This document shows, in pieces, positions 33,271 to 42,506 of a stretch of DNA of 64,000 nt. The translations under genes were made by a program, and so were the position numbers. The notes below the pieces were generated by a model that saw nothing but the letters and a program-made list of their open reading frames with translations, searched no databases and was not told the DNA's origin. The stretch is from Citrifermentans bremense (lineage in GTDB: Bacteria > Desulfobacterota > Desulfuromonadia > Geobacterales > Geobacteraceae), in assembly GCF_014218275.1 (NCBI RefSeq), contig NZ_AP023213.1:1776001-1840000 (forward strand). Direction: 5' to 3'. Position 1 is the first letter of the stretch. The number at the start of each line of letters is the position of its first letter.

Positions 33271-34596
33271 TTAGTTTCGTACTTTCCGCTTCATCGGTAT
33301 CACATTGCTCTCTTTGCTGGCGGTGATCGCTTTTAGTTTGCGCTCCCAAGACTCTAGCGCCTGTTGCTTTTCCCGGTCGTATTTATGGCGGTTGTAGGTT
33401 TTTATGATGCCCTGCTTTTTGTGGCTTAACACTGCATCAATAACCTCGTCCATAAAGCCCATAGAGGCCATGAAAGTGGCAGCGGTCCGCCTAAGGTCGT
33501 GCGGGGTGAACTGGTCGACTCCTAGCCGGTTTTCTGTGGCGTGGTTCCCCTCTTTGTCATAAAGGGGTTTCCCGCCCTTGTCGAGCAATGGCCAGTTGAG
33601 ATTGCGACGGACGGCGACAGCTAGGGCGTGGGCTTCAATGGGCTTGTTTTTCTTCTTATGAGGGCAGGGGAAGATATTCCCCTTCGCCACTTCTTCTCCG
33701 GTTTCCTCGTCAATTGCTGTAAGCGGTCCGATTAGTTCAAGAGCGCTGGCGGTAAGGTAAACCCGATGCTCCATGCCATTCTTGGCTCTCCCGGCAGGGA
33801 TCGTCCACCATTGGCCTTCAATCTCGGCGCTGTGCATGCCTGCTATCTCGCCAGGGCGCTGTCCTGTCACCAACACCAGTTTGATCGCCCGCCTGATATC
33901 GTCGCTTATGGCGGCATTATCTATGGTAGCCCAAAGCGTCTTTATCTCAGCTTCAGTAAGCGCCCGCTCCCGGCTCTTGTTTGGTGCTAGGGCCTTTACG
34001 CCAGCAAAAGGGGAGTGGGGGAGGATGTCCCGCTCAACTGCGAAGTTGAACATCTTGCGGGTGATCTTCAGCACTTGATTGCTCATGGCAGGCGCACCAC
34101 GCTCAATGATGCTTTCAAGCAAAAGTATGATGTCTCGCTTCTTGATGTCCTCTGCCTTCCGGTGCCCCCATTCGGGAACAATCTCAACATTCAACAGCCG
34201 TTCATCGGCCTTCCCTGACCGCTTGTTGACTGCGTGCTTTTCTAGGTACTCCTTGACGAGCTCCTTAACAGTGTGGGCGGCTCGTCTCTCTTCCCGTTCG
34301 GCGGCTTTCGTTTTCCTGACCTCTAAGGGATCAACAATATCATTCCTTCCAGCCTTTATCGCCTTTATTTTGGCACGAGCCTCTTCGTACTCCATACGTG
34401 CGGCTTTTAGGCTAGTGGCAGGATAGTCGCCCAAGTTCAAGAAACGGCGGTGGCCGTCTACGCGGTAGAGATAGAAGAACGTCTTGCGACCGCCAGGATG
34501 GACACGGACGCCGAAACCGCCCTTTTCCCGCCTCGTGTATTCCTTCTCTCCCGGCTTCAGTCCCTTAACGAAAAGATCTGTCAGCATGTCAGCCAT
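33271..34596 (-). CDS. P4-type tyrosine integrase
   Basis: 441 residues. The N-terminus (FVKGLKPGEKEYTRREKGGF ... FFYLYRVDG) is the DUF4102 arm domain. Catalytic residues: Arg in TGQRPGEIAGMHS, box HDLRRTAATFMASMG, His in AVLSHKKQGI and Tyr in KTYNRH. Its gene is adjacent to attR and reads inward to the island, as in other tRNA islands. It presumably catalyses integration at the tRNA-Arg 3' end. Confidence 0.93.
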   Translation of the reverse strand: MADMLTDLFVKGLKPGEKEYTRREKGGFGVRVHPGGRKTFFYLYRVDGHRRFLNLGDYPATSLKAARMEYEEARAKIKAIKAGRNDIVDPLEVRKTKAAEREERRAAHTVKELVKEYLEKHAVNKRSGKADERLLNVEIVPEWGHRKAEDIKKRDIILLLESIIERGAPAMSNQVLKITRKMFNFAVERDILPHSPFAGVKALAPNKSRERALTEAEIKTLWATIDNAAISDDIRRAIKLVLVTGQRPGEIAGMHSAEIEGQWWTIPAGRAKNGMEHRVYLTASALELIGPLTAIDEETGEEVAKGNIFPCPHKKKNKPIEAHALAVAVRRNLNWPLLDKGGKPLYDKEGNHATENRLGVDQFTPHDLRRTAATFMASMGFMDEVIDAVLSHKKQGIIKTYNRHKYDREKQQALESWERKLKAITASKESNVIPMKRKVRN

Positions 34597-34778
34597 GTTG
34601 TTGCCTCTTTCTGTTGCCGTTTTGTTGCCGTTTTTGATGGGGCTTGGGTGAGTTTCTATGAAACAGGCTGAATATACATTTACAGCTAAACATCTGTTGT
34701 GTCAAGCTATTAAGAAAGAATTGTGGTAATGATAGGGGAGGGCTGAAACCGTTTGAATGGATAGTATATGTTTACTCT

Positions 34779-34819
34779 TAAGGAAGGGGTCGGACGTTCG
34801 AATCGTCTCGGGGACGCCA
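34779..34819 (+). repeat. attR, 41-bp direct repeat
   Basis: Identical to the tRNA-Arg 3' end at 26677-26717. Upstream of it there is no tRNA 5' half, so only 26641-26717 is a functional gene. Confidence 0.95.
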
Positions 34820-34826
34820 ATAAAAA

Positions 34827-34862
34827 TCAATGGGTCACGGCAAGTATGCCGTGACCCATTTT
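34827..34862 (+). terminator. Original tRNA-Arg terminator
   Basis: ATGGGTCACGGCA and TGCCGTGACCCAT form a stem followed by a T run, right after attR; before the island inserted it followed the tRNA gene. Confidence 0.85.
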
Positions 34863-34935
34863 TCGTTTTAGAAATATAACTGTCTTTACTGAATCACAGT
34901 CTTAGCATATGCTTTTCGTTGACAATGGGGGGACT

Positions 34936-35334
34936 ATGGACATCGAACGATTGGGCGAAAGGATCTCCGACTACCTTAAGGCCCTTGGTCAACTTGAAAA
35001 GGCTACAGGCCAGCCCAAAGATGAATTCGTAAGGGACTCAGTGATCCAGCGTTTTGAGTTCACCCATGAACTGGCCTGGAAAATGCTGAAGCTGCGATTG
35101 GAGCAGGAAGATATCTTTGCAAAGACTCCCCGTGAAACCATGCAGGCATCACTTGAAGCTGGCTTTATTGAGGATGGCAATGCCTGGACTGACCTACAGA
35201 AAATACGCAACATGACCAGTCATACCTATAACGAAGAGTTAGCCGAAGAGGTCTATGCCTTTGTTGTCGGGGAGGGCGTGTATCTGTTTCAGCAGTTGGC
35301 GCAAAAGGCACTTTTATGGAAGACGAACGATTGA
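34936..35334 (+). CDS. HepT-like toxin (HEPN, nucleotidyltransferase substrate-binding)
   Basis: 132 residues from ATG 34936. The C-terminal RNMTSHTY has R-x4-H-x-Y, the catalytic motif of HepT RNases; the upstream segment RFEFTHELAWKMLKLRLEQE is typical of the HI0074-like fold. HepT cleaves tRNA or mRNA and is neutralised by AMPylation by its partner. The gene overlaps the next by 19 bp, as usual for HepT/MntA pairs. Confidence 0.85.
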   Translation: MDIERLGERISDYLKALGQLEKATGQPKDEFVRDSVIQRFEFTHELAWKMLKLRLEQEDIFAKTPRETMQASLEAGFIEDGNAWTDLQKIRNMTSHTYNEELAEEVYAFVVGEGVYLFQQLAQKALLWKTND

Positions 35335-35633
35335 TCTTCGGCCTGGCACGGCGGCACTATCTGGACCTTGCCCGGGTATTTGACAAGTATCCGAAGATCG
35401 AGCGCGTGCTCATTTTCGGCTCACGGGCTAAGGGCGTCGAAAAACCCTACTCCGATATCGATCTTGCCGTAATCGCGCCTAACATGGAAGATACCGAATT
35501 TGCCAGGGTTCTGAGCGATCTGGATGAGTTGGAACTGGTCTTCAAGCTTGATGTTTTGCATCTTGACAGGTTGACTCAGCAAAAACTCAAAGAAACGGTT
35601 CTAGCACACGGCAAGGCGTTCTATCCCCTATGA
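35316..35633 (+). CDS. MntA-like minimal nucleotidyltransferase antitoxin
   Basis: 105 residues. Motif FGSRAKGVEKPYSDIDLAV is the G-S-x10-D-x-D pattern of minimal nucleotidyltransferases, with a possible third acidic residue in FKLDVLHLDR. Such enzymes AMPylate the Tyr of HepT to disarm it. Overlaps the HepT gene by 19 bp; both form a type VII toxin-antitoxin unit just outside the tRNA-Arg island. Confidence 0.85.
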   Translation: MEDERLIFGLARRHYLDLARVFDKYPKIERVLIFGSRAKGVEKPYSDIDLAVIAPNMEDTEFARVLSDLDELELVFKLDVLHLDRLTQQKLKETVLAHGKAFYPL

Positions 35634-35837
35634 TATGATGCTTCCACCGTGACCGGTTCGGCATATTATTAGAAAGTACAAGCACGTAGTGCCTCGCTTT
35701 GGCTCTTCTGTCTAACCACTTCCATTCAAACTGAGCTGTCCCTCCCGACTTGCCCCCCACGTCTTTCCTGCTAGCATTGGAATCTGTAAATAATTCCGCT
35801 TCTTGGGAATCCCGTACGATGTTGCTCTGGAGGACCC

Positions 35838-36074
35838 ATGAACCACGCAATTTTCTTTGTTTATATAAACGGCCAATCCACCAAGCCCTTGGTGCACAGC
35901 ATCGAGGAGGCAAAGCGCCATGCCACGCGCCATATCGCATACAAGCCATCCCTGCGAATAGAGTGCTACTCCATGCCGTACCTGATCAGCCAGTGGATCT
36001 ACGACTACCAGGCGGGGGAATGGGTAGAACAAGTCGTCAACAGTGATGCAAAGATTTATAAACTGATGAAATGA
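35838..36074 (+). CDS. Small hypothetical protein
   Basis: 78 residues. ATG 35838 has GGAGG, 4-nt spacing. No recognised domain; aromatic-rich (YSMPYLISQWIYDYQAGEW). Stands between the toxin pair and the repeat array. Confidence 0.5.
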   Translation: MNHAIFFVYINGQSTKPLVHSIEEAKRHATRHIAYKPSLRIECYSMPYLISQWIYDYQAGEWVEQVVNSDAKIYKLMK

Positions 36075-36129
36075 AGCCGAAACCACTGGCGCGCCGTTCA
36101 GCAATATCAGAGGTCCCATCGCAAAAAAA

Positions 36130-36930
36130 CAGAGCGCCATCTAACTGAACCGGTACTCCATTTGATCTATGCGGTGCTCCGATATACTAAACCGGTGGTC
36201 CGATCAAGCTAAGCGGCGCACCGTTTAAAGTTGTTTATACTCCGACTATGTTTAATGGAGCGCCGTTTAACAACTTTGATGGTCCCGTGGAAACAACACG
36301 ATTGTCCCTTGGAAGGAAATGGGTATCCGCCTGGGTGGTAAGGTAGCACCGGTTTCACTTCTACGGTGGGCCGTGAGTTGTACCGACAGCCAGGTTTTCT
36401 GGCTATATAGCATGGCTTAGCGAAAATGGAGGGCTGTCTCGCTCACGAGGGAACACCGGATAATCCAACTGGTGCTCCGTTTTGTCTGATTGTACTGCCG
36501 AGTCTCCGAACCGGTGATCCAAGTTGCTTGTCGGGTACGACGTTCAACTAAAACTGCGACCACCAGTTAGAAAATAGGGAGTACCACATTGCAGTCACGG
36601 CAATGCCGTCTATGTTGGACGGAGCTACGAAGATGGTATGCGGAGCGCCATCTGGACTTTTCGGATATACACCTTTTTTCAGCGGCACTCCAACTTTCTT
36701 AAACAACGCTCCATCCTCTTTAAACGGCAACCCATCCTCCTTTAACCGACGCTCCGTATTCCTTAAACGGCACTCCATCTTTCTTAACAGACGCTCCACC
36801 ATGGTTTGCACCGCATTTCAACCTTGGATAAACGATAGTCCATCGGTGCTAAACGGAGAATCCGAATAGCGGTAAGCGGAGCACCGAGGATGATAGATCG
36901 ATATCGGGTCAACGAAGGTGGGAGTCCGGA
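36130..36930. repeat. Degenerate 21-22-nt tandem repeat array
   Basis: Units such as ACGGCACTCCATCTTTCTTAA (36765-36785; split as ACGGCACTCC ATCTTTCTTAA), AACAACGCTCCATCCTCTTTA and CCGTATTCCTTAAACGG recur with a spacing of about 21-22 nt. The pattern (C/G)GG(C/T)(G/A)CTCC then a short T/A block and TAA is clearest at 36680-36800 and looser at 36140-36300 and 36860-36930. Neither strand codes a credible protein; the apparent peptides are repeats of the same units. Confidence 0.7.
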
Positions 36931-37041
36931 TAGTACGGGGGGCTTCCGGAGAAAGGAAAAACGCCTTCATGAACCGGACAAACTATCCGATTCCCTAAGG
37001 CGCTGTGGTGAAAAGTGGTCAATTGAATGTACTGGTTAGCC

Positions 37042-37407
37042 TTACGCCGGTGCGACAACGGTCTTTTTCTTAGGAGCCCGCCCCTTTACTTCGATCCCAG
37101 CCTGCATAAGAACAGGTATGTCTTCTTCCGTCGCAACCATCTGCAGGTAGGCGATGACTTTCTTGAACAGGTCGGTGAGCTGTTTCCTCGCGTCGTCACG
37201 CAACTTGATCTGAAGTCGATCGTAGTTAATGGAGCTTTCCATTTTCTGCTCGTAAAGATCTAGCCCCTCTTTCAGTCGCGCTAGAGAAACTGCCTGCTCG
37301 GGAGGGTTGCGGTAAATCGACAGGCTGCTCAAGCCGTTGTAGTAGCGGAGGGAGTTGCTCAGGAACACGCTCGGCTTACCTGTCAGGTCGTAAGATAGGC
37401 GTAGCAT
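37042..37407 (-). CDS. Small hypothetical protein, Geobacter-type
   Basis: 121 residues from ATG 37407 (GGAGG, 4-nt spacing). Sequence MLRLSYDLTGKPSVFLSNSL, then helical QIKLRDDARKQLTDLFKKVI and a basic Ala/Lys tail. I recognise no domain. It abuts the degenerate repeat array; similar small genes near such arrays may occur in Geobacteraceae (from memory, unverified). Confidence 0.6.
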   Translation of the reverse strand: MLRLSYDLTGKPSVFLSNSLRYYNGLSSLSIYRNPPEQAVSLARLKEGLDLYEQKMESSINYDRLQIKLRDDARKQLTDLFKKVIAYLQMVATEEDIPVLMQAGIEVKGRAPKKKTVVAPA

Positions 37408-38250
37408 AGGTCCTCCTTCTGTTGTTGGTGGTCACCTGGCACGCCTCAATGTTATATTGGATTATTTTAATCGCAAGGGGCGTAAGAAAAAAATATGACA
37501 ACCTTTCAGCCTAGGTGTTACCCCTTACCCATTGGCTGGCAACAGCAATTACTTGCTGTCCCTAGATTCAGGTGCGTCGTCAACTCCTTGCAGATAAGGA
37601 AGAGGCGGGGGATTGCGAAAACGCCATATTCTCAAAAGCCGGCAGGGCAGTCATTCAGCACTTTCTCATAACCAACCACTCGAATATAAACCCACAACTT
37701 TCTTTAAATTTTAGGCACAAGCTACAAGGGTTCCTTCTGGACTTCCGCCACAGGTCCACGAAACTGCTCGCATCCTTACAACCTTACATTCTCCATTTAC
37801 GAAGTCTATCATCTTTAAACCTTGCATTACAGAGCCCCTTGGTTTTGCAAGAGAAGCTACTTCATGACCTTTATCGCTCTAATTCCTTCCCTCTGATTTT
37901 TGCGATTTGATCCGCCTGTCAGCCAACATGATTTAAACGCAAAAAAGACGGAAGCCAAATATTTTTGATATTTCGGCAGCCCGGCTGTCTCGTGGAATTG
38001 TGAATTTGTAGTGATGCCTGGACGTAAGCTTGCAGTCATACTTAAGTTGCACTGCGACAAAAGGGGGGAGTTCTTTAGTGCTAAGGATCGAGTGGTTCGG
38101 TCACCTGCCTTCACAGAAGGTGCCATCAACGGGGCGGGTTTTAAGGTTCGCTCGTGCAAAGAAAAAGCCACGACTGAGCAGAGCTTTTTCTTGCCTGACA
38201 CAGTATGCTTGAGGCAAGGGCTAAGGCTGGTGGTGGCCTGTGTCGGATAT
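37408..38250. other. Non-coding stretch
   Basis: About 840 bp with no supported gene on either strand; open frames seen here are short and have no good start or ribosome site. Confidence 0.4.
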
Positions 38251-38251
38251 C

Positions 38252-38301
38252 AATGTGCTGCACAAAAAGATCTGTCTGATGATCTTTTTGTGCAGCACAT
38301 T
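38252..38301 (-). terminator. Long perfect inverted repeat (terminator)
   Basis: AATGTGCTGCACAAAAAGATC and its exact complement (21-bp arms, 8-nt loop) directly follow the PEP-CTERM gene on the minus strand. Long for a terminator, but its position fits that role. Confidence 0.7.
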
Positions 38302-38311
38302 ATTGCTAGCT

Positions 38312-39004
38312 TTACACGGTTTTCTTTCTTCTACAGAAGGCAAGTCCGGCAAGACCGGCACCTAGGAGGAGGATGGTGGATGGTTCGGGAACAGCACCAA
38401 CAGCAATGTTGTCGGCCTCAAAGGCTCTACCATAGCTGGTGAGCGAAAATGCATCGAATTCAGGAAGATCTAAAAGGTTTACATAACGGTTGTTGTCAGA
38501 GTTGGTCCAGCTACCTGAAGCTATTAACGGCTGAATTACTTCATCCCCGGTGACGGTTTGTACTAGATTGCCGTCTTTATAAAAGCTGAGCACATTGTTA
38601 ATCCCAAGACCGCCGCCAACCCCATCAATAGAGCCCCACCATAATCCGAAATAATTAAAAGTGTCGCCAAGCACTGCTAGTGTTTGGGTCGCCGTAGCAG
38701 TACCGGTCGCGTTCCGATAGGGTACGGCGATATATTTGGTGGCGTCTGCGGTAGACAACGGATTCATGAATGCCGGAGCAGCAGCTACCCCACTTGTCGA
38801 ACCTGTACGAATAGAATAGTCCCCCGTCCAATTCCAAAGCAAAGGAGAGTCAAAAGTTTCTACTTGGACGCCACTGTAGGGGGAACTATAACCACCATTT
38901 ACAGGCAATGGTGTTGCGAAGTTGTAGTTAATGGTATAAGCACTGGCCCCTACTGCCGTCAGCATTAACATTGACCCTGCAAGTAGCGCGGTAATCTTTT
39001 TCAT
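38312..39004 (-). CDS. PEP-CTERM sorted exported protein
   Basis: 230 residues. Signal peptide MKKITALLAGSMLMLTAVGASA; the C-terminus AVPEPSTILLLGAGLAGLAF then CRRKKTV is a textbook PEP-CTERM sorting signal (Pro-Glu-Pro, a TM helix, basic end), cut by exosortase. Mature part Asn/Gly/Ser-rich. Probably an extracellular polysaccharide-associated protein. GAGG precedes ATG 39004. Confidence 0.9.
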   Translation of the reverse strand: MKKITALLAGSMLMLTAVGASAYTINYNFATPLPVNGGYSSPYSGVQVETFDSPLLWNWTGDYSIRTGSTSGVAAAPAFMNPLSTADATKYIAVPYRNATGTATATQTLAVLGDTFNYFGLWWGSIDGVGGGLGINNVLSFYKDGNLVQTVTGDEVIQPLIASGSWTNSDNNRYVNLLDLPEFDAFSLTSYGRAFEADNIAVGAVPEPSTILLLGAGLAGLAFCRRKKTV

Positions 39005-39430
39005 GCCTGTACTCCTCCTTATCTAGGGTTATCAGCGGTTCACGCAGCGAACAATAACAGCAAATTCTTAGCCAAATAAAAAAGTGTAATTAAAATGATC
39101 CATTGAGAGCGTTGGCCACCTTTTCGATGCCTGAATATGTAAAGGTCTCCGACATACATGGACATCACATGTAAAAAAACCTGACACCGCTTGTCCAGCG
39201 AGGAGTGAAGCCACTAGACGAGATCACGGGGGCATTCCCTTTACGAACAATTGCACTTGAAGAAAGGATTGATGTCCGCCGTGACATCTGACAAAATGTC
39301 TGGTCCCACTTGCGGGCGTCCCATCCGATTTGAGCTCTGCTCTGGCCGATGTGCTATCGAAAAGAGCCGTAACAGTCGCAGGTAGAGGATGCCCCTATGG
39401 GTAGATATTTTTATCGCTGGCGGAGATTTG
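39005..39430. other. Intergenic region between divergent genes
   Basis: About 425 bp that must hold the promoters of the PEP-CTERM gene (minus) and the helicase gene (plus). No other feature recognised. Confidence 0.4.
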
Positions 39431-41320
39431 ATGGAAATTGTTGAGCAGGAAGTGACGCGACTTGATGGGATTCACGAGGCGATTGAGCGGTACGCGGTCG
39501 ACCGCCTGCGGACGATAGCGAAACACGAAGCATACACGAAGGAACTTGAGCAGGAGCGCCTCAACGCCGTCGGGTGGCACGAGAAGAACGACCTCACCGA
39601 GAAGCTGGTCGAACACGGGCACCACTCTCCGCGCAAATACCTGCACGAATTCACCCAGCAGGCCTCTCCCTACTTCGGCATTCTCGGCATCCATGACAAT
39701 GACAAGAGGATCGGCAAAAAGGAATACCTGATCGGCAACCAGACGCTCATGGACGGTCAGCGGGTCGCCATCGTCGACTGGAGGAAGGCCGAGATCACGG
39801 GCCCTTTCTACGAGGGGTACGATATCGGCGAGGAGTACGAACTCACCATCAGGGGGGTGGAGAGGGAAGGGGTGATCACCCGCAGGGACAAGGTGGCCAT
39901 CAGCCGAAAGGCCCTCACCCGGATCGAGACACCTTCCGAGGTGTACGAGCTGCGCGGCGGGGAGTGGCACAAGAACGGATCGGCCTGCGAGTCGACCGCG
40001 GACACCAAGGAGCGCACCGAGGACCACCGGATGGTGGATTCGATAGCCGCCCTGATCTCACCGGAGCAGTTCCGCGCCATCACCAAGCAAAGGGAAGGGG
40101 TGGTGGTGATAAACGGCGCGGCGGGCGCGGGGAAGACGACGGTGGCGCTCCACAGGCTCTCTTTCCTCATGTTCGACGCGCCGGAGAAGTACCGCCCGGA
40201 GCGCTGCATCGTTCTCATGTTCAACCGGGTGTTGCGCGACTACGTGAAGCAGAGCAGCGACACGCTGCTTGGTCCGGTGCGGGTCGATACCTACAGCGCC
40301 TGGTCGCTGACGGCGCTTGCCGCTCTTGGTGTGCACTCGCTGAAAACGAGCTTCGATGACCCCTTCGGCGCGCAGAAAAAAAGCAGCCTGATGCCGGCCC
40401 TTCTTGCCAAGTACGTGAAGGAGACCTCCAAGATCGAACCGGTGACCGATCTCTGGCGTTTCCTGATGCAGGAGTACGTGGTTTCCACCTTATTCCAGGA
40501 TTCAGGGGAGACGTTCCGGCGGGAGGCGGAGAGGAAGTTCGAAGCCAAGGAGAGGGTGCTTTCCTTCTCCGATATCAGCATCCTTTTGCGGCTGGCTCAA
40601 CTGCGGCGTCCTGCCGGCACCGTCGTTTTGGGGGCGCTGAACGCCTACGACCACATCGTGGTCGATGAGGCTCAGGACCTCTCGTCGCTTGAACTGCGGA
40701 CCATAGTGGCCGCTACTTCCCCGGCGCGAAGCCTCACCATATGCGCCGACGAAAAACAGCAGATCCTAAGCTTCCTCGACTCTCAAGGGTTTTCCAGCGT
40801 CATGGCCCAGCTCCACTCGCAGGGGCTCGAAAAGGAGAACCTGACGGTTTCCTACCGCTGCCCAAAGGAGATCGTCGACTTGGCCGCTCAGGTCAGCGGT
40901 CGCAAGGTCGATGCTTCAAGGGCGCATGCCGGCGTGGTCGAATTCCACGCTACCAAGACCTCCACGGAGTCGATGGCAAAGATGCGGCAGCTCGTCGAAG
41001 CGCTGGTGCAGGCCGCACCCGGTTCTCTTACCGGTGTCATCTGCAAAAAGAAAGCGGACATAAAAGCCCTCCATGCCGCGCTTGCCGGGGTCCGCGGGCT
41101 GCATCCGGAGGGGGAGATTTCCTTCTCGCCCGGCGTCCAGGTCATTCACGCCCATGCCATAAAGGGGGTGGAGTTCTCCCACGTCATCCTCTACAACCCA
41201 AGCTCGTACGACTATCGTCAGACGGATCCTGACCGTAATCTGCTTTACGTGGCGATCACCAGGGCCTGCAAGAGCCTGCACATCGTCCATCATCAGCCGC
41301 TGGCGAAGGGGCTTGTGTAA
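39431..41320 (+). CDS. UvrD/HelD-like superfamily 1 helicase
   Basis: 629 residues from ATG 39431 (an in-frame start 42 bp upstream is also possible). Walker A INGAAGAGKTTVALHRLS, Walker B HIVVDEAQDLSSLEL, and motif VI LLYVAITRACKSLHIV mark an SF1 helicase of UvrD/HelD type. The first 200 residues are long helices (HelD-like arm). Either a DNA helicase or a HelD-like RNA polymerase recycling factor. Single gene. Confidence 0.85.
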   Translation: MEIVEQEVTRLDGIHEAIERYAVDRLRTIAKHEAYTKELEQERLNAVGWHEKNDLTEKLVEHGHHSPRKYLHEFTQQASPYFGILGIHDNDKRIGKKEYLIGNQTLMDGQRVAIVDWRKAEITGPFYEGYDIGEEYELTIRGVEREGVITRRDKVAISRKALTRIETPSEVYELRGGEWHKNGSACESTADTKERTEDHRMVDSIAALISPEQFRAITKQREGVVVINGAAGAGKTTVALHRLSFLMFDAPEKYRPERCIVLMFNRVLRDYVKQSSDTLLGPVRVDTYSAWSLTALAALGVHSLKTSFDDPFGAQKKSSLMPALLAKYVKETSKIEPVTDLWRFLMQEYVVSTLFQDSGETFRREAERKFEAKERVLSFSDISILLRLAQLRRPAGTVVLGALNAYDHIVVDEAQDLSSLELRTIVAATSPARSLTICADEKQQILSFLDSQGFSSVMAQLHSQGLEKENLTVSYRCPKEIVDLAAQVSGRKVDASRAHAGVVEFHATKTSTESMAKMRQLVEALVQAAPGSLTGVICKKKADIKALHAALAGVRGLHPEGEISFSPGVQVIHAHAIKGVEFSHVILYNPSSYDYRQTDPDRNLLYVAITRACKSLHIVHHQPLAKGLV

Positions 41321-41439
41321 GAGCAAATCCCAAAGGGGGAGACGGTTGGCCCGTGCAGCCCTTTGTGGTTTAATTACGTCACCTGGAATTCTTTGATGAC
41401 CCTTCCCAAGACTCGGAGGTGCACATGGAAATGCCTTGG

Positions 41440-41600
41440 TTCTCAGGCAAATCCCCCCTGTCCCCCCTTCGCAAAGGGGGGAACGTCAGGTCTGGTGCAG
41501 CGCTTCCTGGGCAAATCGCCTCGGATCCCCGGAATTGTTCGAAGAACCTTCTCAAAAGGGGGAACCTTCGGTCCCATGTACCGCTTCGAGGCAAATGTAC
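41440..41600. repeat. Dispersed palindromic 'CCCCTTCGCAAAGGGG' type repeats
   Basis: 'ccccccttcgcaaaggggggaac' (41461-41483) and 'cttctcaaaagggggaac' (41549-41566), separated by 'tccccggaattgttcgaaga', belong to a dispersed repeat type seen between genes in many bacteria. They lie upstream of the start of the next gene, which therefore is not likely to begin before 41692. Confidence 0.5.
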
Positions 41601-41691
41601 TCAGTCCAATGAATTCTCGAAAAATAGCGTGATCGTTAGTTCTCGCGCTAACGTGCCTGCTTTGGAGAGCCTGCTGCCGCGACAAGCGCGG

Positions 41692-42408
41692 ATGTTGCTG
41701 ATATTTTCCCTGATGCTGTTGCTGATGCTGGCCGGATGCGCCGCCGGGAAAAAATGGAAATATCTGCCAGCCTCGAAAGCTGAGGAGCGGTCGGTGTACG
41801 TGGTGACCCACGGCTGGCACACCGGTATTGTATTGTCGAAAGGGGATCTGGGGCCGGAACTGGGATTCGTCCAGGATTTCCTCATTCCCGGCCAGTACTA
41901 CGAGTTCGGCTGGGGAGAAGCGGAGTTCTACCAGGCGGATAAGGTCACGGCGCCCATCTTTTTGAAGGCAGTATTGTGGAGAAACCCGAGCGTCATGCAT
42001 GTCGTATCCCTTCCGGCGCCTCCGGCAACATTCTACAGCGGCAAAGGGGTTATCGAGCTCAACCTGTCACAAGAGGGACTGCAGCACTTGAAAGACAGGC
42101 TGCGGGCGAGCTTCGAGTTCGACCAGCAAAACCACCCTTATCCTTTGAAGGGACGACCTACAGGGGATAACAGGTTCTTCAAGGGGGAGGACTATTACCT
42201 CATCACCAATACCTGCAACAGATGGACAGCGAAGATGCTGGAGAGCGGAGGCGTGCCGATAGATACCGTCTTCACCTTGCGCGCTGCAAGTGTAGTAAGG
42301 CAAGTCAATGAAGCGAAAAAGGAGTACTTGAGGCTACGGCGGTCAGGTGGGGTAACTGGGGCAGCACTGCACAAAAAAAGCCCCCCTGCCATCACTGGCA
42401 GGGGGTAA
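41692..42408 (+). CDS. DUF2459 (TIGR02117-type) lipoprotein
   Basis: 238 residues from ATG 41692 (earlier starts run through the repeats). Lipoprotein signal MLLIFSLMLLLMLAGCAAG with Cys after L-A-G. The mature part has VYVVTHGWHTGIVLSKGDLG, GWGEAEFYQ and ITNTCNRWTAKMLESGG, the pattern of DUF2459 proteins (conserved His and Cys suggest a papain-like fold). The function is unknown; it would sit at a membrane facing the periplasm. Confidence 0.75.
   Translation: MLLIFSLMLLLMLAGCAAGKKWKYLPASKAEERSVYVVTHGWHTGIVLSKGDLGPELGFVQDFLIPGQYYEFGWGEAEFYQADKVTAPIFLKAVLWRNPSVMHVVSLPAPPATFYSGKGVIELNLSQEGLQHLKDRLRASFEFDQQNHPYPLKGRPTGDNRFFKGEDYYLITNTCNRWTAKMLESGGVPIDTVFTLRAASVVRQVNEAKKEYLRLRRSGGVTGAALHKKSPPAITGRG
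42372..42404 (-). terminator. Rho-independent terminator (minus)
   Basis: CCCCCTGCC-AGTGAT-GGCAGGGGG followed by TTTTTTT on the minus strand; it ends the sugar dehydrogenase gene and overlaps the end of the DUF2459 gene. Confidence 0.8.
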
Positions 42409-42506
42409 GAACTACATTTTTAACCAACCGAGTTTGGTTTGCTTTTTATCATGATCCGTAACTTACGTAAAGCTTAATCTGAATTTTTTTAACTGACGCA
42501 CCTCGT

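Noticed and set aside
36548-36811. Open frame of 87 codons within the repeat array
   Set aside because: Its repeated Leu/Arg/Lys units only mirror the DNA repeat; no ribosome site.
36130-36930. CRISPR array
   Set aside because: Units drift, there is no constant repeat with distinct spacers, and there are no cas genes in the window.
37572-37910. 112-codon plus-strand frame
   Set aside because: No ribosome site or domain; region is otherwise non-coding.
41419-41691. N-terminal extension of the DUF2459 gene
   Set aside because: It reads through dispersed palindromic repeats; the lipoprotein signal begins at 41692.
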